From NCBI GenBank assembly GCA_035507915.1, contig DATJNS010000330.1:1-17727 (forward strand): DNA of 17,727 nt. The letters are read 5' to 3'. Under the pieces are notes generated by a model. That model ran no database searches and had not been told where the DNA came from. It saw nothing but the letters and a program-made list of their open reading frames with translations. The first letter of the stretch is position 1. Each line of letters starts with the position of its first letter. Shown here one piece after another: positions 1-7,320 of this stretch. The position numbers were made by a program, and so were the translations under genes. The DNA is from JACQAI01 sp035507915 (GTDB lineage Bacteria > Pseudomonadota > Alphaproteobacteria > Elsterales > Elsteraceae).

Positions 1-405
1 GCAGCCTTGGACGACATCCCCAAACCGGTCTGGATCCTCGGAATGGTGCTCGGCTTCGTGTGGTGCTGGCCCGCGGGTCTGGCGGTCCTCGCTTACTTGT
101 TATGGAGCGGACGAATGGGACATTGGCGATACGCACGGGGCGGCTGCTGGGGCGCCTGGCACCACCCCGAACCCGAGCGCACCGGTGACGCGCAGCGGGG
201 TCCCCGCTTCTGGGGCCGCGCGCCGTCGAGCGGCAACCGCGCGTTCGACGAATACCGCGCCGAGACCTTGCGCCGGCTCGAGGAGGAGCAGCGCGACTTC
301 GTCACCTTCCTCGATCGCCTGCGCATGGCGAAGGACATGGCCGAGTTCGACCAGTTCATGGCCGACCGGCGCGCCCGTCCGCCGAGCCCCGACGCGCCGG
401 CGTAA
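1..405 (+). CDS. DUF2852 family protein, 5'-truncated by window edge
   Basis: The frame is open from the first base, so the true start is probably upstream of the window; a TTG at 7 is the first possible start codon inside it, giving 132 residues. An N-terminal hydrophobic stretch follows the KPVWI motif (about residues 8-35 from the TTG) and contains the FVWCWPAGLAVL core and a W-S-G-R-M-G motif, which is how I recognise the DUF2852 family of small alphaproteobacterial membrane proteins. The rest is soluble, charged and rich in Arg/Glu, with the family's FDEYRxETLRRLEEEQ..F segment and F..FL.RLR.AKD..EFDQFM near the C-terminus, probably a helix or short coiled coil. The family has no known function. 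It converges on the sulfurtransferase gene with a 55-base gap. Confidence 0.8.
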   Translation, partial: AALDDIPKPVWILGMVLGFVWCWPAGLAVLAYLLWSGRMGHWRYARGGCWGAWHHPEPERTGDAQRGPRFWGRAPSSGNRAFDEYRAETLRRLEEEQRDFVTFLDRLRMAKDMAEFDQFMADRRARPPSPDAPA

Positions 406-419
406 ACCGCTACGCCAGC

Positions 420-461
420 CGAACGGCCGCGACGCCGCTGCGCCGTGGCCGTTCGTCGTTT
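420..461 (+). terminator. possible hairpin terminator between convergent genes
   Basis: A perfect 9-base inverted repeat (CGAACGGCC at 420-428, GGCCGTTCG at 447-455) encloses an 18-base GC-rich loop and is followed by TCGTTTC on the plus strand. It sits just after the DUF2852 stop and reaches into the last base of the converging sulfurtransferase gene, a place where a two-way terminator is expected. The T tract is poor, so termination is only a guess. Confidence 0.35.
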
Positions 462-1330
462 CAGCCGCGCTCGATCGGCAGCGTGTCGTCCTTCGCCCAC
501 TCGCCCATCGAGCCGTCGTAGAGCGTGAGGTCGTCGTAGCCGAGCTGGTGCAGCAGGAAGAGATCGATCGTCGCCGAGATGCCGCCGCCGCAATAGACGA
601 TCGTGCGCTTGTCCTTGCTGACGCCGGCGGCGCCGAATTTCCGGGCCGCGTCGTCGAGCGTGGTGAAGGCCTTGGTCGCGGGATCGACCAGGCTCGCCGC
701 CGGCACGTTGACGCTGGCCGGCACGCGTCCGGGCCGGCCGTAGCGGCTCGGCTCCAGGCCCTTGTGGAATTGCGGGCCGAGCGCGTTGACGATCGTCGCC
801 GTCGCGTCCCGGGTCGCCGCGAGCACGGTCTGCTTGTCGGCGAAGCGGCCGGGCCGCGGCTTGGCGACGAAGCGCGCGGCCGGATGGCCCTTGGGCGCGC
901 CGCGCTCGATCGGCCGGCCTTCGGCCTGCCACTTGTCGAAGCCGCCGTCGAGCACCGCGGCGCCGTCGAAGCCGAGCGCCTTCAGCATCCACCAGAAGCG
1001 CGTCGCCCACATCATCGTGCCGATGCTGTAGAGCACGACGCGCGCGCCCTCGCCGATGCCGTGGCGACCGAACGCCGCTTCGAGCTGCGCCGCCGGCGCC
1101 ATCATGAAGCGCAACGGCGTGCCCTGATCGGAGAACTCGCCCTGGAGGTCGAGAAAGTCGGCGCCCGGGATATGCCCAGCCTCGAACGTCGCGCGCCCGG
1201 GCACCGCCACATAGGGGTCCGCGCTGCCGGGTGGCGGCGGCTCGAGATAGGTCGTGCAGTCATAGACCCGGACGTGCCCGGGCGCGCGCGCCAGCGCCTC
1301 GGTGCTGATCAGGGCATCGGGTTCGCGCAT
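461..1330 (-). CDS. sseA: 3-mercaptopyruvate/thiosulfate sulfurtransferase, two rhodanese domains
   Basis: This is a 289-residue tandem rhodanese protein, close to the usual 280-290 residues. The N-terminal, inactive domain carries the EAGHIPGADFLDL signature. The C-terminal domain carries the active loop CGGGISA with catalytic Cys247. That loop resembles the CG[SA]G[VI][ST]A loop of mercaptopyruvate sulfurtransferases more than the CRKGVTA loop of thiosulfate sulfurtransferases, so 3-mercaptopyruvate is the likelier sulfur donor; this is inferred from the loop only. The reaction moves sulfane sulfur to cyanide or a thiol acceptor in the cytoplasm. I chose the ATG at 1330 because GGAGG lies 5 bases upstream (complement of 1336-1340); a longer frame to 1372 has no such site. 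It is divergent from the molybdoenzyme gene, with 74 bases between the starts. Confidence 0.9.
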   Translation of the reverse strand: MREPDALISTEALARAPGHVRVYDCTTYLEPPPPGSADPYVAVPGRATFEAGHIPGADFLDLQGEFSDQGTPLRFMMAPAAQLEAAFGRHGIGEGARVVLYSIGTMMWATRFWWMLKALGFDGAAVLDGGFDKWQAEGRPIERGAPKGHPAARFVAKPRPGRFADKQTVLAATRDATATIVNALGPQFHKGLEPSRYGRPGRVPASVNVPAASLVDPATKAFTTLDDAARKFGAAGVSKDKRTIVYCGGGISATIDLFLLHQLGYDDLTLYDGSMGEWAKDDTLPIERG

Positions 1331-1404
1331 CGCAACCTCCCTCGCATGGAACGGGACGAGCGCCCGCCCCACATGGCATAGTGCTCGGGCAACGAGGTAG
1401 GCTC

Positions 1405-3729
1405 ATGACGGCTCCCGACGACGTCGCCTTTCACCCGCACAGCGCCCATTGGGGCGCGTTCTCCGCCGGCTGGCAAGGCGATCGCCTGATCGTCAAGCCG
1501 CATCCCGACGACCCCGATCCCAGCCCGCTGCTGCAGAACTTCCCGGACGCGCTGCGTCACAAGGCGCGCATCGCCCGCCCGATGGTGCGCCGCGGCTGGC
1601 TCGAGCGCGGCCCCGGGCCCGACGGCCGGCGCGGCCGCGACGACGATTTCGTGGCGCTGCCGTGGGAGCGCGTGCTCGACCTGACGGCGGGCGAGCTCAA
1701 GCGCGTGCGCGACGTCCACGGTCCGCGCGCCGTCTTCGGCGGCTCGTACGGCTGGTCGAGCGCCGGGCGCTTCCACCACGCCCAGAGCCAGGTCCACCGC
1801 TTCCTCAACACCGCGCTCGGCGGTTACGTGCGCTCGGTCAACAGCTACAGCGCCGGCGCCTCGGGCGTGATCGTGCCGCACATCTTGGGGCCGCTCGAGG
1901 CGATCACGCGCCGCAACGTCACTTGGGAGCAGATCGCGCGCGAGAGCGAGATCGTTCTGGCGTTCGGCGGCATGGCGCTCAAGAACAGCGCGGTCGGCGG
2001 CGGCGGCGTCAGCCGTCACGTCGAGCGCGGCGCCATGCGCGAGGCGCGAGCCCGCGGCTGCGCCTTCATCCTGGTGAGCCCGCTGCGCTCGGACCTGCCG
2101 GCGGAGGCCGGCGCCGAATGGCTGTCGCTGGTGCCGTGCACCGACACCGCGTTGATGCTCGGGCTCGCCCACACGCTGGTCGGCGACGGCCGCCACGACC
2201 GCGCGTTCCTGGCGCGCTACTGCGTCGGTTGGCCGGCGTTCGAGGACTATCTGATGGGCCGCAGCGACGGCGTGCCCAAGGACGCGCGCTGGGCCGCTGC
2301 GATCACGGGCGTCGCGGCCGACACGATCGTCGGGCTGGCGCGCCGGATTGCCGGCAAACGCACCCTGATCTCGGTCGCCCACGCGCTGCAGCGCGCCGAG
2401 CATGGCGAGCAGCCGGTCTGGATGGCCGCCGTGCTCGCCGCGATGCTCGGGCAGATCGGCCTGCCGGGAGCCGGCTACGCCTACTCGCTGGGCTCGCTCG
2501 GCCACACCGGCCGGCGCGCCAATGCGGTGCCGACCGCGGGCCTGCCGCAGGGCCGCAACGGCGTGCGCGACTTCATTCCGGTCGCGCGCATCGCCGACAT
2601 GCTGCTCAATCCGGGCCAGCCGTTCGACTATGACGGCCAGCGCCTGACCTATCCCGACGTCCGCCTGGTCTACTGGGCAGGCGGCAATCCATTCCATCAT
2701 CACCAGGACTTGAACCGACTGCGCCGCGCGTTCGCGCAAGTCGATACCTTGATCGTGCACGAGACCGCGTGGACCGCGACCGCGCGCCACGCCGATATCG
2801 TGCTGCCCTGCACGATGACGCTCGAGCGCGACGACATCGGCGCCACCTCGGTCGATCCCCTGATCGTGGCGATGCACAAGCTCGCGGAGCCCTACGGCGA
2901 GGCGCGCGACGACTACGCGATCTTCAGCGGGCTCGCGCAGCGTCTCGGCTGCGCCGAGGCGTTCACCGAGAACCGCACGGTCCGCGAGTGGCTGGCGCAT
3001 CTCTACGAGACGACCCGCGCGGCGCTCGCCGAGCAGGGACAGCCGGCGCCCGACTTCGAGACGTTCTGGCGGCAGGGCGAGCTCACGCTGCCCCAGGCGC
3101 CCGACGACGGCGGCATGCTGCGCGCCTTCCGTGACGATCCCGACGGCCATCCGCTGCCGACGCCGAGCGGCAAGATCGAGATCGTCTCGGCGACCGTCGC
3201 GGGCTTCGGCTACGACGATTGCCCCGGCCATCCGGCGTGGTTGGCGCCGCGCGACGTCCCCGACGCGCGCCACACCCTGCATCTGGTCGCCAACCAGCCG
3301 GCGACGCGGCTGCACAGCCAGCTCGATTTCGGCGGCTACAGCGGCAGCCGCAAGCACCGCGGCCGCGAGGTCGTGCGCATCCATCCGGCCGACGCGGCAC
3401 GGCGCGGCATCGCCGACGGCGACATCGTGCGGCTCTACAACGCGCGCGGCGCCTGCCTCGCCGCCGCGAAGGTGACCGACGGCATCCGCGAGGGCGTCGT
3501 CCAGCTGCCGACCGGCGCGTGGTACGACCCGGCCGATCCGAGCGAGGACGCTCCGCTGTGCGTGCACGGCAATCCCAACGTGCTGACGCGCGACGTCGGC
3601 ACCTCGCGGCTCGCCCAGGGCTGCACCGGGCAGCTCACCGTGATCGAGCTCGAGCGGTTCAACGGCAACCTGCCGCCGATCCAGGCCTACGATCCGCCAA
3701 CACCGGTGCCGGCGACCGCGGCGGAATAA
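1405..3729 (+). CDS. BisC/DMSO-reductase-type molybdopterin S- or N-oxide reductase
   Basis: This 774-residue protein belongs to the DMSO reductase family of bis-MGD molybdoenzymes, subgroup of biotin sulfoxide, TMAO and DMSO reductases. Visible marks are SYGW (Trp117, the conserved active-site Trp), the following HHAQSQVHRFLN, and YSAGAS, where Ser149 aligns with the Ser that ligates molybdenum in DorA/BisC. There is no N-terminal CxxC 4Fe-4S motif, as expected for this subgroup. No Tat or Sec signal is visible, which points to a cytoplasmic BisC-like enzyme rather than periplasmic DorA/TorA. The C-terminal dinucleotide-binding domain is complete (NQPATRLHSQLDFG, then GNPNVLTRDVGTS). GAGG at 1394-1397, 7 bases before the ATG, supports this start over the GTG at 1381. 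It is the first gene of a plus-strand run with the diiron protein, 41 bases downstream. The natural substrate cannot be read from sequence. Confidence 0.92.
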   Translation: MTAPDDVAFHPHSAHWGAFSAGWQGDRLIVKPHPDDPDPSPLLQNFPDALRHKARIARPMVRRGWLERGPGPDGRRGRDDDFVALPWERVLDLTAGELKRVRDVHGPRAVFGGSYGWSSAGRFHHAQSQVHRFLNTALGGYVRSVNSYSAGASGVIVPHILGPLEAITRRNVTWEQIARESEIVLAFGGMALKNSAVGGGGVSRHVERGAMREARARGCAFILVSPLRSDLPAEAGAEWLSLVPCTDTALMLGLAHTLVGDGRHDRAFLARYCVGWPAFEDYLMGRSDGVPKDARWAAAITGVAADTIVGLARRIAGKRTLISVAHALQRAEHGEQPVWMAAVLAAMLGQIGLPGAGYAYSLGSLGHTGRRANAVPTAGLPQGRNGVRDFIPVARIADMLLNPGQPFDYDGQRLTYPDVRLVYWAGGNPFHHHQDLNRLRRAFAQVDTLIVHETAWTATARHADIVLPCTMTLERDDIGATSVDPLIVAMHKLAEPYGEARDDYAIFSGLAQRLGCAEAFTENRTVREWLAHLYETTRAALAEQGQPAPDFETFWRQGELTLPQAPDDGGMLRAFRDDPDGHPLPTPSGKIEIVSATVAGFGYDDCPGHPAWLAPRDVPDARHTLHLVANQPATRLHSQLDFGGYSGSRKHRGREVVRIHPADAARRGIADGDIVRLYNARGACLAAAKVTDGIREGVVQLPTGAWYDPADPSEDAPLCVHGNPNVLTRDVGTSRLAQGCTGQLTVIELERFNGNLPPIQAYDPPTPVPATAAE

Positions 3730-3770
3730 CGGCGAGGTCCGCAACGTCGAGGCCTCGCGGGGAGGAAGCG

Positions 3771-4760
3771 ATGGAGCAAGGCCATTCGATCGAGAGTCGC
3801 ACAAACGTCTATTTCCGGCACGTCTACGACGACCTGCACACCGACATGCGGCGGCTCTACGAGCAGGCCAAGCTCGACCAGTGGAACGCCGCGACCGACA
3901 TCGACTGGAACGCGCCACTCGAGGGCGACGGCGGGCTGATCTCGGACGACCTCGTCGACATCCACGGCACCAAGTATTGGGACGCGCTGTCGGCGGCCGA
4001 CCGCGTCGAGCTCAACCGCCGGATCGCGCGCTGGCGCCTGTCGATCCTGGTGCAGGGCGAGCATGGCGCGCTGCTGGTGTGCAGCCAGATCCTCGAGACC
4101 GTGCAGGGCCAGGACGCCAAGCTGTTCCAGGCGACCCAGGTCGCCGACGAGGCGCGCCACAACGAGGTGCTGCAGCGCTATCTCGACCTCCGGCTCGATG
4201 GCAAGGCCTATGCGATGGCGGGCAACACCAAGGCGATCTTCGACGAGCTGCTCGGCCCGTCGACCTGGTACCGCAAGACGGTCGGCTTGCAGCTGATCGC
4301 CGAGACCTTCGCGGTCTCGCTGTTCCGCATGCTCGCCGAATCGTCCAAGGACGCCGTGCTGCGCGAGGTGTGCCGGCGCATCGTCCAGGACGAGGCGCGC
4401 CACATGGGCTTCGGCATGCTTTCGTTGCCGTCGGTGGTGCGCGACGCGACCGACGCCGAGCGCCGCGACATGGAGGACTTCGCGGTCTGGGCGCTGCAGC
4501 AGACGTTGACCGGACTGTTCCCGCTACCGGTGTTCCAGGAGTTCGGCTACGCGAAAGCCGATCTCGACGAGATCAAGCAGCTGCGCCGGGCACGCGCCGC
4601 CGGCGGCGAGGAGACCGCCTTCCGCAAGTATTTCCGGCGCGACCTGCACGGCGGGCTGGTGCGCAACCTCAAGAAGGTCGGGCTGCTGAGCGCGCGCATC
4701 GCGCCCGCGCTCGAGAAGCTCGGCATCTCGCTCGCGCCGGCGAGCGCCGCCGCCGAATAG
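3771..4760 (+). CDS. ferritin-fold diiron oxygenase-like protein
   Basis: This 329-residue protein has the ligand pattern of a class I diiron four-helix bundle: Glu97 (QGEHGA), Glu127 and His130 (DEARHNE), Glu178 (AETFAV), Glu208 and His211 (DEARHMGF). The E, ExxH, E, ExxH set is that of ribonucleotide reductase R2-like and AurF-like oxygenases. The N-terminal motif WNAATDIDW (38-46) also occurs in R2-like ferritin-family proteins. The last 70 residues are basic (KYFRRDLHGGLVRNLKKVG). It probably activates O2 in the cytoplasm; the substrate is unknown, and N-oxygenation (AurF-like) or a protein-repair role are both open. GGAGG at 3761-3765, 5 bases before the ATG, fixes the start. The 41-base spacing from the molybdoenzyme suggests co-transcription. 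Confidence 0.82.
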   Translation: MEQGHSIESRTNVYFRHVYDDLHTDMRRLYEQAKLDQWNAATDIDWNAPLEGDGGLISDDLVDIHGTKYWDALSAADRVELNRRIARWRLSILVQGEHGALLVCSQILETVQGQDAKLFQATQVADEARHNEVLQRYLDLRLDGKAYAMAGNTKAIFDELLGPSTWYRKTVGLQLIAETFAVSLFRMLAESSKDAVLREVCRRIVQDEARHMGFGMLSLPSVVRDATDAERRDMEDFAVWALQQTLTGLFPLPVFQEFGYAKADLDEIKQLRRARAAGGEETAFRKYFRRDLHGGLVRNLKKVGLLSARIAPALEKLGISLAPASAAAE

Positions 4761-4775
4761 CCCGCAGACGCCCCG

Positions 4776-4878
4776 ACCCCAACCCTCCCCCTCGCGGCGG
4801 GAGGGAGTGTGTTGTGCTGGCGACCGCAATGCCGTTTGCTCAGTCACCCCCTCCCGCCTCGAGGGGGAGGGTTGGGGT
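4776..4878. repeat. 34-base imperfect inverted repeat (REP-like palindrome)
   Basis: Left arm 4776-4809 and right arm 4845-4878 are reverse complements with only two mismatches; the outer 19 bases of each arm pair perfectly (4776-4794 with 4860-4878). The loop is 35 bases. The arms are C- or G-rich blocks of the kind 'ACCCCAACCCTCCCCCTCG'. From general knowledge, similar CCCTCCCC/GGGGAGGG intergenic palindromes occur in many copies in alphaproteobacterial genomes. In RNA it would make a very stable stem, and could act as a partial terminator or mRNA stabiliser between the diiron gene and the transporter gene. Confidence 0.85.
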
Positions 4879-4895
4879 GGGGGTACGGCAAAGTC

Positions 4896-6158
4896 GTGTC
4901 GGGTGTCGGGAATGGCTCGCGCGTCGAGCGCGAGAGCTGGCTCATGCTGGCGTGCTCGTTCGTCGGCTTCAGCGTCAGCGCGGGGCTGCTGCATGCCTAC
5001 ACGGTCCTGCTGGTCGCCTTCATCGACGAGTTCCACTGGACCCGCGCCGACACCTCGCTCGCCTACGCGGTCTCGCAGCTGGTCGCCGGCTTCAGCGCGC
5101 CGCTGGTCGGCATGCTGGTCGATCGGCTCGGGCCGCGCCGCGTGGTGCTGATCGGCGGCACCCTCCTGACCGTCGGCCTGGTCGCGACCTCGCGCATCGA
5201 CGCGCTGTGGCAGCTGATCGTGCTCTACGGCGTGGTCATGACCCTGGGGGCCAACTGCCTCGGCCTGATCGTGTTCGTGCCGTTGATCGCGCGCCTGTTC
5301 GTGCGCCGGCGCGGCATGGCGATCTCGATCGTGCAGTCGGCCAACGGCGCGGCGCGCGCCGTGTCGGCGCCGTTGGTGCAGCTGATGATCGGCGCGGTCG
5401 GCTGGCGCATGACCCTGCTCGCCGAGGCGGCGCTGATCGCCGTCCTGATCGTGCCGCTGGCGACGCTGCTCGGCCGTGCCGAGCGCCCGGAGAACGCACC
5501 CGCGCCGGCGCCCGCTCACCCGCGGCCCGCCGCGACGGCCGACGCGCACCTGGTGACGCGGCCGTGGACGGTCGCCGACGCCGTGCGGACGCCGCATTTC
5601 TGGCTCCTGTTCGCGGTCTATCTGTGCACCGGGCTCGGCAGCTTCTTCGTGTCGCTGCACCAGCTCGCCTTCGCGATCGATCGCGGTTTCGATCGGCTGT
5701 ACGCCGCCGAGGTGCTCGGCTTCGGTGCGTTGCTCGGCATCGCCGGCGTGATCGTCACCGGCACGCTGTCGGACTATATCGGGCGCGAATGGTCGGCGAT
5801 CGTCACCTATCTGGTGTCGATCGCGGGCGTCGTGTGCGCGCTGTTCATCACCGGACCCGACCAACAGCTGCTGCTCTGGCTGCACGCCTGCCTGTTCGGC
5901 ATCACGTGGGGCGCGCGCGGGCCGTCGGTCACCGCCAAGACGGCCGATCTGTTCGGCGGTCCGCAGCTCGGCGCGATCCTGGGCGTGATCACGATCGGCA
6001 CGGGGCTCGGCTCGGCGATCGGATCGTGGGGCGCCGGCTGGATCTTCGACGTGTCCGGCAGCTACCACCTCGCCTTCGTGCTGTCGATCGTCTCCTACGG
6101 GATCGGCTCGATCGCCTTCTGGGCCTTGCGCCGCCCGCCGGTGCTGCGCAGCGCGTGA
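4896..6158 (+). CDS. MFS transporter
   Basis: The product is a major facilitator superfamily permease of 420 residues with about 12 membrane segments in two halves. The loop motif DRLGPRR between segments 2 and 3 and its weaker copy SDYIGREW in the second half are the MFS motif A. A hydrophilic Pro/Ala-rich linker (EPENAPAPAP-like region, DNA about 5490-5560) separates the halves. The overall look is of the monocarboxylate / oxalate-formate-type MFS permeases, but the substrate cannot be assigned. The frame runs back to a GTG at 4809, but that part lies in the inverted repeat and is not protein-like. I prefer the GTG at 4896; an ATG at 4944 would leave almost nothing before the first membrane helix. 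It follows the diiron gene after 135 bases that hold the palindrome, and ends 9 bases from the converging binding-protein gene. Confidence 0.85.
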   Translation: MSGVGNGSRVERESWLMLACSFVGFSVSAGLLHAYTVLLVAFIDEFHWTRADTSLAYAVSQLVAGFSAPLVGMLVDRLGPRRVVLIGGTLLTVGLVATSRIDALWQLIVLYGVVMTLGANCLGLIVFVPLIARLFVRRRGMAISIVQSANGAARAVSAPLVQLMIGAVGWRMTLLAEAALIAVLIVPLATLLGRAERPENAPAPAPAHPRPAATADAHLVTRPWTVADAVRTPHFWLLFAVYLCTGLGSFFVSLHQLAFAIDRGFDRLYAAEVLGFGALLGIAGVIVTGTLSDYIGREWSAIVTYLVSIAGVVCALFITGPDQQLLLWLHACLFGITWGARGPSVTAKTADLFGGPQLGAILGVITIGTGLGSAIGSWGAGWIFDVSGSYHLAFVLSIVSYGIGSIAFWALRRPPVLRSA

Positions 6159-6167
6159 TGTGTCGCG

Positions 6168-7316
6168 CTAGGTCGCGCTCAGAGTGCGGCCGATGGCGGC
6201 GGCGAACGGCGCGGCATAGTCGCGCACGCGCCGCCACTCCGCCGACGCGAGGGCGACGTGCCCGATCAGATCATTGGTCGCATAGCTGGCGATCGGCGGC
6301 GGGGCGCGATCGGTCTCGCTGCCCTGCACCGCGCGCACCAGCTGCGCCTGCTGGTCGAGCGCCGTGAGGTCGGTGTAGCCGAGCGAATGGCCCTCGGACT
6401 CGGGCGCGACCGTCGAGGCGACCGCGATGCCGAGCCCGATTTCGGCGATGCGGCGGGCGCTCTGCTTCATGGCCATCACCGGGTGCTCCTTGAGGAAGCG
6501 CTCGATCGTCTCGGCCGGGTTGAGCAAGCTGAAGCGCAGGCCCTCGAGCATGCCGGCGACGAAATCGGCGGCCAGCGACCGGTTGGCCTTCAGGTAGGCG
6601 CTGCTGGCGATCGTCGAGCTGCCGTACAGGGTCAGCCCCTGCTCGGCGACCGGGAAGAAGCGGATCTTGATGTCGTTGGCCATGAAGTTGGGCACCGAGC
6701 TGCTGGCGATCGCGACCATGGCGTCGGTGCGGCCTTGGATCACCGTCTGCTCGATGATGCGCGAGTCGACATGGACGATCGTGACGCTGCCGTCGGGCAG
6801 GCCGAGACGCTTGAAGTAGGGCGGCAGGAACGGCGTGTCGGCGCCCGCCGCCGTCGCGGCGACCGTGTGGCCGGCGAGCGCGCGCGGCGTGGTGATCGGG
6901 CTCTGCGCGGGCACGATGATGCCGATGCCGGAGTCGTAGCCGATGGTGTTGACGAGCGTGAGGTCGAGACCCTTGATGACGCTGAGCAGCACCGCGCCGG
7001 TGCCGGCGTTGCCGAAATCGAACTGGCCCTGCGACACCGCCTGGATCGCCGCCATCGAGCCGTAGCCGCGCGTCAGCTCGACCTCGATGCCGCGCTTCTT
7101 CCAGTAGCCCAGCTGACGCGCGACGTAGACATAGGCGTTGCCGCCGGTCGGCAGCCACGACAGCGTGTAGCGCACGGTGGGGGGCTGGGCGATCGCCGGC
7201 CTCGGGAAGCCGCCGAACCCGCCGACCGCGGCCGCCGCCGCGCCCTTGAGCCATGCGCGCCGCGACAGCCGGCGTCGAGCGGACCCCGTCTTCGCGCCAG
7301 GAATCCTGCCGGCCAT
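6168..7316 (-). CDS. Tat-exported NitT/TauT-type ABC substrate-binding protein
   Basis: This 382-residue protein fits the NMT1/SsuA-like family of periplasmic binding proteins. The N-terminus has a twin-arginine signal, SRRAWLK at residues 18-24, followed by an Ala/Gly-rich hydrophobic stretch and a likely AIA cleavage site at 41-43. The mature part starts with VRYTLSWLPTGGNAYVYVARQLGYWKKRGIEVEL, the family's typical opening, then GSMAAIQAVSQGQFDFGNAG. Members bind nitrate, taurine, sulfonates, thiamine precursors or aromatic acids; the ligand is not readable here. It starts 4 bases after the stop of the Rieske oxygenase gene, so the two are surely one transcript. No ABC permease or ATPase gene lies in the window, so it is an orphan here. 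Confidence 0.88.
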   Translation of the reverse strand: MAGRIPGAKTGSARRRLSRRAWLKGAAAAAVGGFGGFPRPAIAQPPTVRYTLSWLPTGGNAYVYVARQLGYWKKRGIEVELTRGYGSMAAIQAVSQGQFDFGNAGTGAVLLSVIKGLDLTLVNTIGYDSGIGIIVPAQSPITTPRALAGHTVAATAAGADTPFLPPYFKRLGLPDGSVTIVHVDSRIIEQTVIQGRTDAMVAIASSSVPNFMANDIKIRFFPVAEQGLTLYGSSTIASSAYLKANRSLAADFVAGMLEGLRFSLLNPAETIERFLKEHPVMAMKQSARRIAEIGLGIAVASTVAPESEGHSLGYTDLTALDQQAQLVRAVQGSETDRAPPPIASYATNDLIGHVALASAEWRRVRDYAAPFAAAIGRTLSAT

Positions 7317-7320
7317 CGCG

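Noticed and set aside
1331..1404. Promoter pair in the 74-base gap between sulfurtransferase and molybdoenzyme genes
   Set aside because: A CATAGT at 1377-1382 is the best -10 match, but no -35 hexamer fits at 16-18 bases; too weak to call.
1309..3918. 869-codon open frame antisense to the molybdoenzyme gene
   Set aside because: Its translation is low-complexity Arg/Ala/Asp/His-rich text with no motif, and the opposite strand encodes a full, conserved enzyme. It is a GC-driven shadow.
4809..4895. GTG start at 4809 for the MFS transporter
   Set aside because: The extra 29 residues are translated from the inverted repeat and lie before a better GTG at 4896.
4524..6068. 514-codon minus-strand frame antisense to the MFS gene
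   Set aside because: Mostly Asp/Gln/His/Arg repeats; the sense strand shows 12 membrane helices and MFS motifs.
3881..6367. 828-codon plus-strand frame across the diiron and MFS genes
   Set aside because: Arg/Ala-rich translation with no domain, out of frame with two clearly real genes.
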